From Zizania palustris (lineage: Eukaryota; Streptophyta; Magnoliopsida; Poales; Poaceae), in assembly GCA_019279435.1 (NCBI GenBank), contig JAAALK010000082.1:15591116-15655115 (forward strand): a stretch of 64,000 nt of DNA. Direction: 5' to 3'. Position numbers and translations under genes: made by a program. Positions within the stretch are counted from its first letter, which is position 1; the number at the start of each line of letters is the position of its first letter. Below the pieces are notes generated by a model. The model was not told the origin of the DNA. It made no database searches and was given only the letters and a program-made list of their open reading frames with translations. This document shows positions 10,724 to 22,385 of the stretch, piece by piece.

Positions 10724-11753
10724 ATGGACAGAGTCAGCAAAATTCCTCTGTTTGATGGAACTGACTTTGCTTACTAGAAGGTTCGCATAGAGGCTTATCT
10801 TCTATGCCAAGGAATGAAGTGCGGTTTGGGAGATTGTGGAGTCAGAATATGTTATTCCTGATACCCACACTACTCAGGCTGAGAAACAATAGTATGAGAT
10901 TAACATCAAAGCTAAGAACATACTATTTACTAGCCTGAGTAGGAGCGAATTTGATCGAGTCCAGCATCTCAAAACTGCTAGAGAAATTTGGGCCACACTC
11001 ACTATATTTCATGAAGGCTCTACACAGATCAAGGCTAGGTGCCAGAGCACATATAATCAACAGTATCAGCTGTTTGTGCAAGGCACTGGTGAATCTTTAG
11101 ATGCCATGTTTTCTCGCTTTGATGCGATAGTGAGTAATTTGTGCTCCACAGACATGCTTGCTTATTCTGATCACGATAGGGCTATCAAACTTCTCTATGC
11201 TCTTGATCGTAGTATATAGGAGGTGAAGATATCCAGTATTGAGGAGTCCATAGGTTATGACACATTGATCTGTGATGAGCTCTTCAGCAAGCTCAAGTCC
11301 ACAAATTGCCAAGGCATCTCTTGCAGGGCATAGAAACTCTTTGCCTCTTCCCTTGGCACTAGTTTCTATCTCTAACCGTGGCACCTCAGCAGAACCAAGC
11401 ACATATGGTACGTGTGTTCTTGCAGGAGGTTTTGCTTTGTCCTCCCTGGTCTCTGTCACTAAAGAGCAGGTGGATACTCTGGATGATGAAGATCTTGCTC
11501 TCATTGCTGGGAGATTCACTTGTTTTTACAATGAGAACATAATCAGCGAATAGGTGGCTTTTGTGGTTGTTATGATTGTGGCGACACTTCTCACATCAAG
11601 GCCGATTGCCCTAGACTTAGGAAGAGGGAAGAGAGTGAGTGCCACAAATACCACAAGATGTAGAGAAAACCCTACACTAAGGAGTCGAGCTCTGATGAGG
11701 AGTAAGAGTCTCCAAGGAATGAGGAAAAGAAGGAGAATAAGGCAATAGATTTC
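10724..11753 (+). pseudogene. Gag of copia A (UBN2 type plus zinc knuckle)
   Basis: ATG 10724 starts a gag whose translation shows the UBN2 pattern (VWEIVES, AREIWATL, FDRVQHLK). It shifts frame at about 10818, has stops near 10775 and at 10890 and 11217, shifts again near 11300 and back near 11555. The zinc knuckle C-x2-C-x4-H-x4-C is intact at 11568-11609. Gag forms the particle and packages element RNA. Four or more lesions make it non-functional. Confidence 0.85.
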
Positions 11754-13080
11754 ACCGGCCTTTGCTTCATGGCCGACAACATTCACAATAGCGATGAGCT
11801 TGACTCGTCTGACGTACCACTATCCTATGACCAACTTTCCATTAAAGTAGATGAACTGAATGATGTAGTTCTTGGTCAGGATAGATTACTTGTTCAAGCT
11901 GGTATAGAAGAAAAAGACCTTAGACATAGGCTAGAATCTGTTTCGACTGATTATGCCATGCTTAAGTCTAAGATTGATGATGCTGAATGTGAATCTTGCA
12001 CTGTTGTCATGGGTAAGCTTGCTCAGTTGCGTTCTATACATGCTCAAACTATTAATGAGCTTGAGACTGCACAGAACCAACTTTTGGTGGTGGAGTCTAG
12101 TCCTCATGTTGTCAATGAATGCATGAATTGTTCTTTACTTAATGAAAGTATTAATTCGAGGGATAAGCATGTTCATGATTTATAGGCTAGATTGGAGAGA
12201 GTTGAGTGGTCTAGGGATGTGCAGCCGTCTTTCCCTACCTGTATCACCCTTAAGGACCAACTTGGTATTGTTAGAGAGTAAGTTGAAAAACTCATGAAAG
12301 AAAACAATTACCTTCTTTCTATTATGGATAAATTCACTGAAGGGAAGGGTAGAATGAATTTTCTCTTGGCCAAAACTAAAATGTGTGCTGACAGGGCAGG
12401 GTTAGCTCTAGGATTGGGTTTTGAGAGAAACACCACAAACATTCAGAGCATAACTATGTTTTCCTCACCAACTACCTTAAAGAAAGAGAGAGCCCAGTTA
12501 GACATTCCTACAAAAACCAAGAAGCCTACCCAGCCTCCCAAGAAAATTCCACCACCTCCACCCAAGAAAAATCCTCAGCAGAGACCCAAGGAGCCTATGA
12601 AGACTGCTCCTATGACCCATGTGAGTACCCCCAAGAGAGTCTTTCATTGCTCATATTGCCAGCGGGTGGGTCATTTGGTTGGGTTTTGCTTTTGTCGCAT
12701 CAAGGATGAGCGACACTCTCAGGCCTTGAGTTTTCAGGACATGCATCGCCCTTCTATAGGTATGAGTTTATTTCATACTCACGTCCTGTTTTCGAGGCTC
12801 CCCATGCTCGCTTGATTGGTTTACCCCCTCGAGGTATACACTATGAGTCATATGGTACCAAACCACATATTATTGGCTTTGTACCTCGACAGGTTGGGAG
12901 ACCTCGTCATTTGTCTAGCTTGCATCATGTAGGTAGACATCGTACTTTGCATCATTCGACTTTTCCTGTGCGTAGATAGCTACTATTACTTTGCCTGCTC
13001 CTCGTGTCTCTCAGTGCTGGATACCTCATCATTTTCTCACTTAACTTATCACTGAGAGATCGAGGTTGTCTTATGTTGTG
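11754..13080 (+). pseudogene. Coiled-coil linker of copia A with second zinc knuckle
   Basis: The same frame as the first knuckle continues through an acidic, heptad-like segment (11769-12185), a stop at 12183, and a second stretch (12294-12815) rich in KKP and PPPKK. That stretch ends in another C-x2-C-x4-H-x4-C knuckle at 12648-12689. This layout is typical of SIRE-lineage elements, where a long linker separates gag from protease; its role is unknown. The coding trace then degrades through 13080, where TAG at 13081 precedes the protease. Confidence 0.75.
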
Positions 13081-13083
13081 TAG

Positions 13084-14476
13084 GCGCCAGACAAAGGCTT
13101 GGAGAGCGCGTGCATCATGGACTCCAGTTGTTCGTGCCACATGACTGGAGATGCATCATGGTTCTCCAGCCTCACCTCAACCAGGCAAAGGGAGTACATC
13201 ACCTTCGGGAACAACCGAAGGATTAGAGTGAAGGGTAAGGGTGTGATCAGAATCAATGCGAACTTCACCCTCAAAGACGCTGCTTTGGTTGAAAATTTGG
13301 GATACAATTTTCTTTCTGTATCTCAATTTCTTGATGAGGGCTTCGAAGTGCGTTTTCAACGCAATACTTCACAAGTGCTTAGTTCGGATGGCGCTTTGGT
13401 TTGCAAGATCCTTAGAGTAGGAAGAGTTTTTGGAGCTGATTTTTCTGAGTCTTCTACTTCTTCTCACTTCTTAGTTGCACATTCTACTTCTGAGCTCTAG
13501 AAGTGGCATAGGAGACTAGTGAATATGAGATTTGAGTTGCTAGCTCGATTGAGTGCACTAGGACTGATCCAAGGATTGCCAAATCTCAAATTTGAGAAGA
13601 ATTTAGTTTGTGCTCCTTGTTGAGATGGAAAAATGATTGCTGCTTTGCATTCACCTATCTTTATGGTGATGACAGAACAACCCAGAGAACTTCTCTATAT
13701 GGACACTGTAGGTACTTCTCGGGCTAGTTCTTTAGGCGAAAAGTGGTACGTCCTTATCATTGTCGATGATTTCTCTCGCTACTCTTAGGTCTTTTTTAGC
13801 AAGCAAGGATGAAGTGTTTTCACACTTTTGGAGCTTAGCCTTAAGACTATTCTCTAAACTCCCAAGTGCTTTGAAATTCATTCGAAGCGATAATGGCACC
13901 GAGTTCAAGAACAGTCTCTTTGTTGACTTTTTCATGGAGCATATCATAGAACATCAATTCTCTGCTCCGTGGGTTCCTCAACAAAATGGTGTTGTTGAGA
14001 GAAAGAACCGCACCTTGGTTGAGATGGATAGGACGATGTTCGATGAGCACATGACTCCTAGAAAGTTTTGGGCTGAGGCCATGAACACCGCTTGTTACAT
14101 CTCAAACCGAATTTTCTTGTGCTCAATTTTGAACTTGACTTCTTATGAGCTGTGTTTTGGGAAATCGCCCAAAGTTACTCATCTTCGAGTATTTCGCTAT
14201 CGATATTTTATCATAAAACGTGGAAATTTGGACAAATTTGAGTCGCGTTCCTCTGACAAGATATTTTTGGGTTACACTACCCATGATCATTCTTATCGTG
14301 ATTTCAATTTGGGAACTAACACTGTCATCCAGTCATGTGATGTGACTTTTGATGAATCAACCCCTGTGTTAGCTCCTATTTTGAATAGGCAAATGAACAC
14401 GATATGGAACAAACTATCTTTGAAGACGAAGATCCCAAAGACTTCGAGGATGATCCACTACTACCCTCGACATTGA
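13084..14476 (+). pseudogene. Protease and integrase of copia A
   Basis: Protease: the active-site triad reads D-S-S at 13120-13128 where the family has D-S-G, a G-to-A type change; HMTG follows. The pre-integrase finger (13500-13620) keeps KWHRRL and CAPC but appears to lack the second His, and a stop follows CAPC. Integrase core: IVDDFSRYS then a stop and a frameshift near 13795, then IRSDNGTEF and NGVVERKNRTL, giving D-D-E. C-terminal positions to 14476 follow the copia integrase pattern. Integrase would insert the cDNA; this copy is dead. Confidence 0.88.
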
Positions 14477-16244
14477 CCCCCGAAGCCGACCCCGCTTCGA
14501 CCACTTCGGTAAGAGGCCCCGAAGCTACTACCTCAACATCGGTCATATTGTACCACTCCCCGACACAAGTTGGGGGGAGGCTGCATCCCGCCGCGAGGCT
14601 CCACACAATATCCAAAGGATGCATCCTCTAGAGCAGATCATTGGTGAGCTAGATCAAAGGGTAACACGTTCTCATGCTCATTTCATTGATTCTGCTTTTG
14701 TTGCTTTTTTCGAGCCCTTAGATGTGAGTCATGCTTTATCTGATTCTAGTTGGATCAATGCCATGCATGAAGAACTTGAAAATTTTGAGAGAAACCAAGT
14801 CTGGACGCTTGTAGATCCTGCACCTAATGTTCATTTTATTGGAACTAAATGTATTTTCAAAAACAAGCAAGGGGAGGATGGGTCTATAGTTAGAAACAAA
14901 GCTAGACGTGTGGCTCAAGGTTTTTCTCAATTAGAAGGGATTGATTTTACTGAAACTTTCGCACCTGTTGCACGTCTTGAGGCCATTAGAATTTTACTTG
15001 CATTTGCGACATCCCGTGGATTCAAACTTTACCAAATGTATGTCAAAAGTAATTTTATTAATGGCTTCATAGGCGAAGATGTTTATGTAAAACAACCCTC
15101 GGGTTTGAAAAACCCAAATACCCCCATAGAGTCCTTAAACTTCATAAGTCTCTTTATGGACTCAAGCAGGCCCTCGGGCTTGGTATGATAGACTTAACTC
15201 TTTTTTGCTTGAGCAAGGATGTTTGATGGGATCTATTGATAAAACCCTTTTCACTCTCAAGCATGGCAAATATTTCCTCCTAGTTCAGTTTTATGTTGAC
15301 GATATCATCTTTGGTGGCTCTTCTCATTCTTTGGTTGCCGAGTTTGAAGATACCATGAGCAGGGAGTTCGAGATGTCCATGATGGTCGAACTCACGTTTT
15401 TCCTTGGTTTGCAAATCAAGCAAAGCAAACAAGGTATCTTCGTCCATTAGACGAAGTACACCAATGACATGCTCAAGAAGTTTGACATGGTTGATGCGAA
15501 GCCCTTTCCACTCTGATGGCTACTTCGCTAGCATTGCATCCCGACGAGGAGGGAGAAGTCGTAGATTAGAAGGAGTTCCGAAGCATGATCAGCTCCCTCC
15601 TCTACTTGACTACTATGCGGCCGAACATACACTTTGTTGTGTGTCTGTGTGCTCGTTTTCAGGCTTCTCCAAGGGCTTCGCACCTCCAATCGGTAAAGCA
15701 CATACTCAGGTATCTTAAACATACTCTCGAATTTGGCATTTGGTATTCTGCAACTTCTTCTTTGTGCCTTTGTGGTTATTCGGATGCGGATTTTGCTGGG
15801 TGTAGAATTGATAGGAAAAGTACATCCGGTACTTGTCATTTTCTGGGTACTTCGTTGGTTTGTTGGTCTTCCTGCAAACAGTCTAGTATTGCACAATCTA
15901 CATCCGAGGTTGAACATGTTGCCGCAGCTAGCTGTTGCTCATAGATTTTGTGGATGATGTCCACTTTGAGGGATTTCGGGTTTGATTATAAAAGTGTTCC
16001 ACTTTTTTGTGATAACACTAGTGCTATTTGTATTGCAAACAACCCGGTTCAGCATTCCAGAACCAAACACATTGATGTGAGATATCATTTTCTCAGATAT
16101 CACAATGAGAAGGGTGATATTAAACTTCAATATGTTGATACCCAGAACAAGCTTGCCAATATTTTTACCAAACCACTCGATGCGTCTCGATTTGCTTATT
16201 TGCATGAGGAACTTGGTATTTGTCACACTTATGGCATTTTGTGA
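14477..16244 (+). pseudogene. Reverse transcriptase and RNase H of copia A
   Basis: RT starts around SWINAMHEEL (about 14748) and shows ARLVAQGF- and FAPVARLEAIR-like boxes. A frameshift near 15180 precedes the catalytic YVDD at 15292-15303; a stop after GIFVH (15448) and another shift precede RNase H. RNase H (15585-16244) keeps GYSDADFAG, a stop at 15945, and FCDNTSAICIANNP through KHIDVRYHF. It ends at TGA 16242. Downstream is the non-coding 3' region. Confidence 0.88.
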
Positions 16245-17340
16245 GGGGGAGCATGCATTAATTGATTTGCATAAGCCTCTCTTTTATGAGAACTTGCATT
16301 TACATATATTTGCTTTTATATGCCTTTGTATAATTGACATGATCATGATTAGCTCAGCCCTGTTAATATGTCTATTTTCATTAGGAGCATGATTTTAATT
16401 TACAAAATTCAAAATTGGTCACTCCTTAGTCTTGTATCTGGTATGTTTGAAGTAAAACTGTTTTAGCTATCCTTTATCTGCCTGGTAGCTAGAATCCCTT
16501 CTTATGGATGCAAAATGCAACTTGAAAACTAACTGCTTTTCATGGAAATCGTTCATTGAAATTCAACAAAAATCGTAAAAATGATATCCATGCTTTATAT
16601 GCTGAACATGAAAAGATCCAGGTGGGTTTGTTTGTCGTACTATTTTATTCTAGACAACTTACCATAGCACTTTGGTATGAACTAGGATATTTTAGTGTTT
16701 GCCAAAATCATTGTCTTAAGCTTCTGACGGTCCTTCTTGACCTAGGCTTGGCTTGGTTGGAAAGTATAAGGTGGACAACCAAATAACCCCTAACAATATA
16801 AAAAGAGTTGCAACGTTTGAATTTATTGCATAACAAGTTTGCTAAAATGCTTCATGAAATTGGATATGCTATCCTGGGTAGAAATTGATTAGCCTTTGTA
16901 GTTATTGACTTCACTTGTGTAGATAACTAGCCTAAGTGGTGATGTTTTCTTTTTCTAAAAATCTGAAAATTGCATGCGTCAACATTGAAATTGGATTATG
17001 TTAAAACTGAGCTGAATACTTGATACTTGACATTATGGTTATCATATTTTGCACTATATGTATCTGCAGTCACCATATTACAGAGGCTATGCATTATTTA
17101 ATTGCTCCTTGATTCTTGCATTGCCAAAGGGGGAGAGTGTTTTATATCAGGGCGAGTTTTTGCCACCGAAGAGAAAGAAATGTGCTTGTATGCATTGCCA
17201 AAGGGCTTTTTATGAGAAGGGAGAAATTCATTTTTCAAAGTGACATGATTTGGCTCTTTTCTGAGTTTTTATGGTCACTTTTGCACTGAAAAATTTCAAT
17301 TTTTTCTTGAACTTGAATTTGGTTGTCAATGCACTCATCG
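16245..17340 (+). other. 3' non-coding region of copia A
   Basis: About 1.1 kb of AT-rich sequence between RNase H and the polypurine tract without a credible ORF. It holds two extra polypurine-like strings (GAGGGGGAGCATG at 16243 and CCAAAGGGGGAGAG near 17127) besides the one at the LTR. In SIRE elements an env-like ORF can sit here; none is recognised in this copy. Confidence 0.6.
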
Positions 17341-17350
17341 AGGGGGAGAT
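17338..17350 (+). promoter_or_regulatory. Polypurine tract of copia A
   Basis: CGAGGGGGAGAT immediately precedes the LTR start TGAGAAACC. Confidence 0.8.
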
Positions 17351-19369
17351 TGAGAAACCAAGTTGAGATGTGCCTTCGTTTCAGTCTGTGATGAGTGAAT
17401 GATAGATTCTGTTCTGAGCGAAGGGGTCCTTCCGAATAGGTTCGGAGGTGTGTTCACCGAAGGGCTCGGTGTTTGCTGGATGCACATGTTCGCAGTAAGG
17501 TATATCTGTCGGAGGGGTCTAGCAATATATAGTTCGAAGGTTGTATCAAAGGGGTCGATACTTTGGGCAGTACACTGGTGTGTGTACCAGAGGGTGTCAT
17601 ACCCGGAGAGGTCTCCGGTGTATCGAAAACACTTGTCTACTTGTCGTTGGTGTGCAGGTGACTTCGGAGGCGACGGGACGGTCAACACAGTAGGTGAACT
17701 AGGTCAAGAAGGGAGTTTGGCACCAGGCAAGTGGGGAGCTTGGTCACAATGGTTGTGTGATGTCGAGGTCGGTCCTCAAGTCGAGGTGCACCAATCAAAG
17801 GCAGGAAGAGCGGAAGGGGACTCTGGCTGAAGATACCCCGAGGCAAAGTCCTCGAAGGCGAGGCACTTCGTAGGGGCACTCCGAAGGAGTAACTTCAAAG
17901 GCTGGCAGACGAAGTCCTCAAGAATGAGGGAAGGCTTCCAAGTGTGCTCCAGACGGAGACATTTGGAATGACACTTGACGAAGGTCTTAGAAGTCGAGAT
18001 GCATCGAAGGCATGGTACAGATAATGTCCTTCGTGGAGTGTGCTCGAGGCTGAGACATTGTGAATGGGTGCTTAAGGAAGTGCTTCATACGTAGGCCTTG
18101 GACGAAGAAGGTACTTCGAAAGGTGGTGGAAAAATCCTTTGTAAGAAGGTACTTCGAAGGTGGGGCTTTGAAGTCAGGATGACTTGACGTACTTCGGCCA
18201 TGCATGGCATTGGTACATGGATGGATGACGGTCCAGCCAATGAAAGTTGCGAAGTCATGGTGATCCACTCCGGAGGTGATGGTGTGAAGACTCAAGGGTT
18301 TTGACCTATTCGGCTTAAAACCATCACTGTATCGAAGATAGACTTTAGAAGTAGTGAAGGCCTACGAGTTCGAAGCCCACTACCGAAGCCACTACAGCAC
18401 TTCGTGTGCGAAGGGGGGCTCCAAAGATTCTAGTCTGCAAAGGTGACACCAAAAGGAGCTTCCAATAAAGTAGACTACCATATGCACCCTCGTGACTGCC
18501 AGAGACAGTAAAGTTGTAAACCCTAGGGGTATAGTAGTCTATTCGCAGATCAGAGTAGTGCCTATAAAAGGAGAGGCCGACTGAAGGTCTAGGGCAACAC
18601 TGTACACTCCACTTTAGAACCTTCAGTACTCACTGTACCCCTAGGCTAGCCGCCATGAGTAGTACTTTGAATCTGTGAGTTTTGTGTTCTCTATTCTTGC
18701 AATGAAATCTCTATTCTGTTTTCATTGATTGCATGAACTTGTATCTTTGTTGTTTGCACTGCTTGTGTCGTGTTTTTTACATTTCATTTTACTCTGTACG
18801 AACCCTGTTTTATACTCTATGTTCATCATGAAGCTGTGCACTATCTCCAGTCCTTATGATTTCTGGGAGTGACTTTGTGTACGTTCGCTCTGTGTTTGTT
18901 GGAGGCTAGTCCTCCTGGTTTACTAGCGAAGTACCATCTATTTTTTGCAAGCGATGCCAGTTGTTTTTTAGCAGAGCTAGAGTCTGCCTGACCAAACACT
19001 TTAGCTAAGTTCTGTTGAAGCTATCTACAGTACAAAGCCTAGTACCTTTACTAGTGCGGAGCATTTGTTCGGAGCTCTTTGAGGGAAACACACTTGTTCG
19101 AAGTACTGTTGTGCGAAGCCTGCTCGAAGGCACCTTTTTGTGCGGAGCCTACACCACTGTTGCTGAGTTAAGTGTGTTTTTGGGTCTCTAAGTGTGAGCA
19201 TAGACTTCTCAACTTCGAAATTTTACCCCCCACGAAGCCTATATTCGGAGTGTGTCTAATACCTCTGAACCAGACACTTCTAAGGGTGTGTTCGAAGTCT
19301 GTTCAGCAGAAGATAAATTTTAAAATCTCCCATTCACCCCCCTCTGGTCGCCTATTTCGGTCTGATACA
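17351..19369 (+). repeat. Copia A 3' LTR (2019 bp)
   Basis: Runs from TGAGAAACC after the polypurine tract to TGATACA. The end matches the 5' LTR remnant at 10270-10659. A TATA box lies at 18563. The segment from 17400 to 19300 is unusually dense in CTTCG and CGAAG words. No ORF of note. Confidence 0.88.
18563..18570 (+). promoter_or_regulatory. TATA box in copia A LTR
   Basis: TATAAAAG in a GCC context, with a plausible start site 25-35 bases downstream. Confidence 0.6.
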
Positions 19370-19847
19370 CATGAAAACAACCCTTATTACTACCCTATTA
19401 CGGAATATTGTTAGGAAGCATCTAAGTGTGTCACTACACATTCTGGAATCAAATAACGATCTCAGGTCCAAGTACTCTACATGTACACCATTTGAGATGA
19501 CAACTGTTGGCACATTACAATAACAATCCCAGTAGTATCTCAAGTGGGTCTGTCCAACACCATGTTCACCAACATATATCCACATCACTGATTTTACATC
19601 TCTATGTCTATGATCTGTGAAACATAATCATCAATCAATCGCATGTGCTAATCCATGTATCAACGTTGTCCCACATGATGACAAGATTAGGGACCCCTTT
19701 TGAACAACATCATAACAAAGCAAATAGTTTCACATAACAAGTCATACTCATTAATTAAATGCCAACGACGTTTATTCAAGGAACAAGATAACAATTATCC
19801 TCTTACATTAGCATAGACTCTACTAGGATCTTCCACAAATACATGAC

Positions 19848-20620
19848 TCACTCACGCAAGTATCTAATACCCATGGAGCTCATATGCGCCTCATGCTTGG
19901 GCTGTGGAAGAGGCTTTGTCAACAGATCCGCCATGTTCAAATCCGTGTGCACCTTGCAAATCTTCACATCACCTCTCTCAATGATCTCGCGGATCAAGTG
20001 ATATCGCCAAAGTATATGTTTGGATTTCTGGTGTGATCTAGGCTCCTTGGCTTGCACAATGGCACCACTATTATCACAATCCACTAGACTAGACGCACTA
20101 GGAATTGTTGTAGAAGCGACCACTGTCTCTTGCTTTGAACTCTTCCAACTCACTGCGCCTCCATTGAGGCAGAACATAAAGCCAACAATCAAGAATCATC
20201 TTTATCAGTCTGAAAGCTAGCATCCGTGTAACCATTTACAACGAGCTCCTCTTTACCACCGTATACTAGGAACATTTCCTCAGTTCTTCTCAAGTACTTG
20301 AGGATACTCTTTACTATAGCTCTGTGACTTTCACCTGGGTTTGATATGTACCTGCTCGTAACACTTAGAGCATATGACACATCTGGGCGTGTACACAATA
20401 TGGAATACATGATGGATCCAATTACGGAGGCATACGTGATCACACTCATCGTCTCTAGCTCATTAGGTGTTGCAGCACACTGAGTGTTACTAAGAGAAAT
20501 AACATGTGACATCGACAGAAAACTTTTCTTAGAATTCTGAATTTTGAACCGATTCAAAACCTTGTCAATGTACATACTTTGTCTTAATCCAATTAACCGT
20601 TTTGATCTATCTCTATAGAT
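19848..20620 (-). pseudogene. RNase H and RT end of copia X
   Basis: Reading leftward from 20575: RT C-terminal part (YASVIGSIMY, TRPDVSYALSVTSRY), RNase H GYTDASFQTDKDDS, a frame change near 20190, GGAVSWKSSKQETV and DNSGAIVQAKEPRSHQKSKHI, ending in GIRYLRE at 19848. Relative to Y an in-frame loss near 20105 removes about 27 codons that normally hold the EAEYIA glutamate of RNase H. RT is broken at 20620 by insertion of Y. Confidence 0.88.
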
Positions 20621-20625
20621 CTTTA
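20621..20625. repeat. Target site duplication of Y, left (CTTTA)
   Basis: CTTTA immediately before TGTTGGGG; the same five bases follow Y at 28350-28354. X's RT sequence continues across the two sites, which proves insertion of Y into X. Confidence 0.92.
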
Positions 20626-21469
20626 TGTTGGGGAATAGGGAGCTACGCTAGCCGGCAAATTCAAAATTTCCGCCGTACGGCCCTAGGATCATGCATGTGT
20701 GAGATCATAGATCGGTACTTTCTAGCACTTGACGCGCTAGGTGCAGTGGAAGAAGAGGTTGATGAAGTGCATCAAGCCTATCCTCGCTTTGTCCCGGCCA
20801 TTCCTCGCTGATCCGATCGATGAAGAAGTCACCTTCCTCATGGTGATGGCCACGAGCGTCGCTTATGGACCAATGCCTCCATAGAGTCCACACATACAGG
20901 GATGGAGTTCCTCCCACGGTAGCGCGCTGGCACCGCACGTGAGAGATGGAAAATCCTCGATCTCAACGGTTGAGATCAAGAAAGGGAGGAGAGGACTCTT
21001 GGGTGGCTAGGTCTAATCTAGGCTTATCCCTTGTCCCAAGACCTCCTCGTCCTCTCCTTATATAGGGCTGAATGCCACCTGGGTCATGCATATCTTGGAG
21101 CCCCTAAATTAGTTACAACTAATACGTATTCGTAACAGATCCAATCTGATACCCCACATTAGAACTTCCGATCCTAGATCGGAACTTCCGACAAGGTATT
21201 TTTCAAGTCTCCAAATTCAGCACGACACGCAACAGATCCAATCTATTTTCGCCCACCTCAGAACTTCTGATACCATATCGGAACTTCTGATCAGTACAAA
21301 AATTCCCCGATTCTGAATCGAAACTTCCGGCTCATCGGAACTTCCGATACCATATCGAAACTTCTGAAGCAACAATTGCTCTTTGTATCGAGACCAGAAA
21401 TTAACTGGAACTTCCGATACTCACTATCGGAACTTCTGATCCACAGAATTTTCTTCGGCATATCCTTCA
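20626..21469 (-). repeat. Y 3' LTR (844 bp)
   Basis: On the plus strand it runs TGTTGGGGAATAGG to GGCATATCCTTCA. Read on the element's own strand, U3 starts at 21469. U3 holds nine copies of a GGAACTTCCGAT-type word, then a TATATAAGG box near 21058-21066. The right LTR lacks the TATA region. Confidence 0.92.
21160..21440. repeat. Array of palindromic GGAACTTCC words in U3
   Basis: Nine GAACTTCCGA/GAACTTCTGA-type words occur at about 21161, 21181, 21260, 21280, 21321, 21337, 21357, 21407 and 21429. Several complete the palindrome ATCGGAACTTCCGAT. Several neighbours are about 20 bases apart, two helical turns. They lie just upstream of the TATA box in element orientation, as an enhancer would. 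Confidence 0.8.
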
Positions 21470-22385
21470 ATATCCCACTTGCACAAGAACCAATTATTTG
21501 CATGTTTTAATCCATCCCCTTAAGTGTGTGACCTGATAGGTTCATACACTAACGGTTGCTCACCGGAAATCGTTTACGACTCACTGATCAATAGCAGTAC
21601 CTAGCAGCACATATTGACCCCCAAAAGCGTACAAAATCAAATTTTCATGAACCTTGATATACACATGCACTACTCCGTTCACCACGTGTCGTCAGTCAAG
21701 TCCAAGGCGAGATACGTGCCACCCTTGTTGGTTAATTTGACATGTTCACTCGATCAAGTATCAGATTCAAATCATAACTAACTCCTTAGTCATAGTGATA
21801 TGGCCATGCACTTTTCCAATCCAATACGTCGAGGGGCCCAGAGACGACTCTCCCGTTATTAGGAGGGGCAAATTCCATCTTGACCGCTCACATCCCAAGA
21901 CATGTTTCACAACACACTTTGAAAACAACCCTTATTACTACCCTGTTACGGAATAGTGTTAGGAAGCATCTAAGTGTGTCACTACGCATTCTTGAATCAA
22001 ATGATGATCTCAGGTCCAAGGACTCTTTAGGTACACCATTTGAGATGACAACTATCGGCACATTACAATCTCAACAGTCCTCAAGTGGGTCTGTCCAACA
22101 CCATGTTCACCAACATGTGTCCACATCACTGATTTGACATCTCTATGTCTATGATCTGTGAAACACAATCATCAATCATTCGGATGTGCTAATCCATGTA
22201 TCATCCTTGTCCCACATGATGACAAGATTAGGGACCCTTTTGAACAACATCGTCATAAAGCAAAAAGTTTCACATAACAAGTCGTACTCATTAATTAAAC
22301 GCAAACAATATTTATTCAAGGAACAAGATAAAAATTATCCTCATACATTAACATATACTATACTAGCATCTTCCACAAACACATG
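21470..22385 (-). other. 3' non-coding region of Y
   Basis: About 0.9 kb between the RNase H stop region and the 3' LTR. The part from 21918 matches X at 19371-19847. No ORF is supported. The polypurine tract beside the LTR is weak (AAGTGGGATAT on the minus strand at 21470-21480). Confidence 0.7.

Larger units (their letters stand above)
10270..19369 (+). mobile_element. SIRE/Maximus-like Ty1/copia element A
   Basis: A copia-type element: PBS complementary to initiator tRNA-Met, UBN2-type gag, zinc knuckle, a long coiled-coil linker with a second knuckle, then PR-IN-RT-RH, a 1.1 kb 3' non-coding region, polypurine tract and 2.0 kb 3' LTR. The long gag-pol linker and long 3' region fit the SIRE lineage. 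Its 5' LTR is cut by the Tekay insertion, leaving the last 390 bp. Its right end abuts internal sequence of element X, so A probably inserted into X. The ends of that target duplication cannot both be seen. Confidence 0.88.

Noticed and set aside
17399..17830. 143-codon plus-strand ORF in copia A 3' LTR
   Set aside because: Lies wholly in LTR U3, no family resemblance, and codon content follows the CGAAG-rich repeats.
20626..21469. Solo LTR
   Set aside because: A matching LTR at 27597-28349, a shared CTTTA duplication and intact internal order show it is the 3' LTR of a full element.
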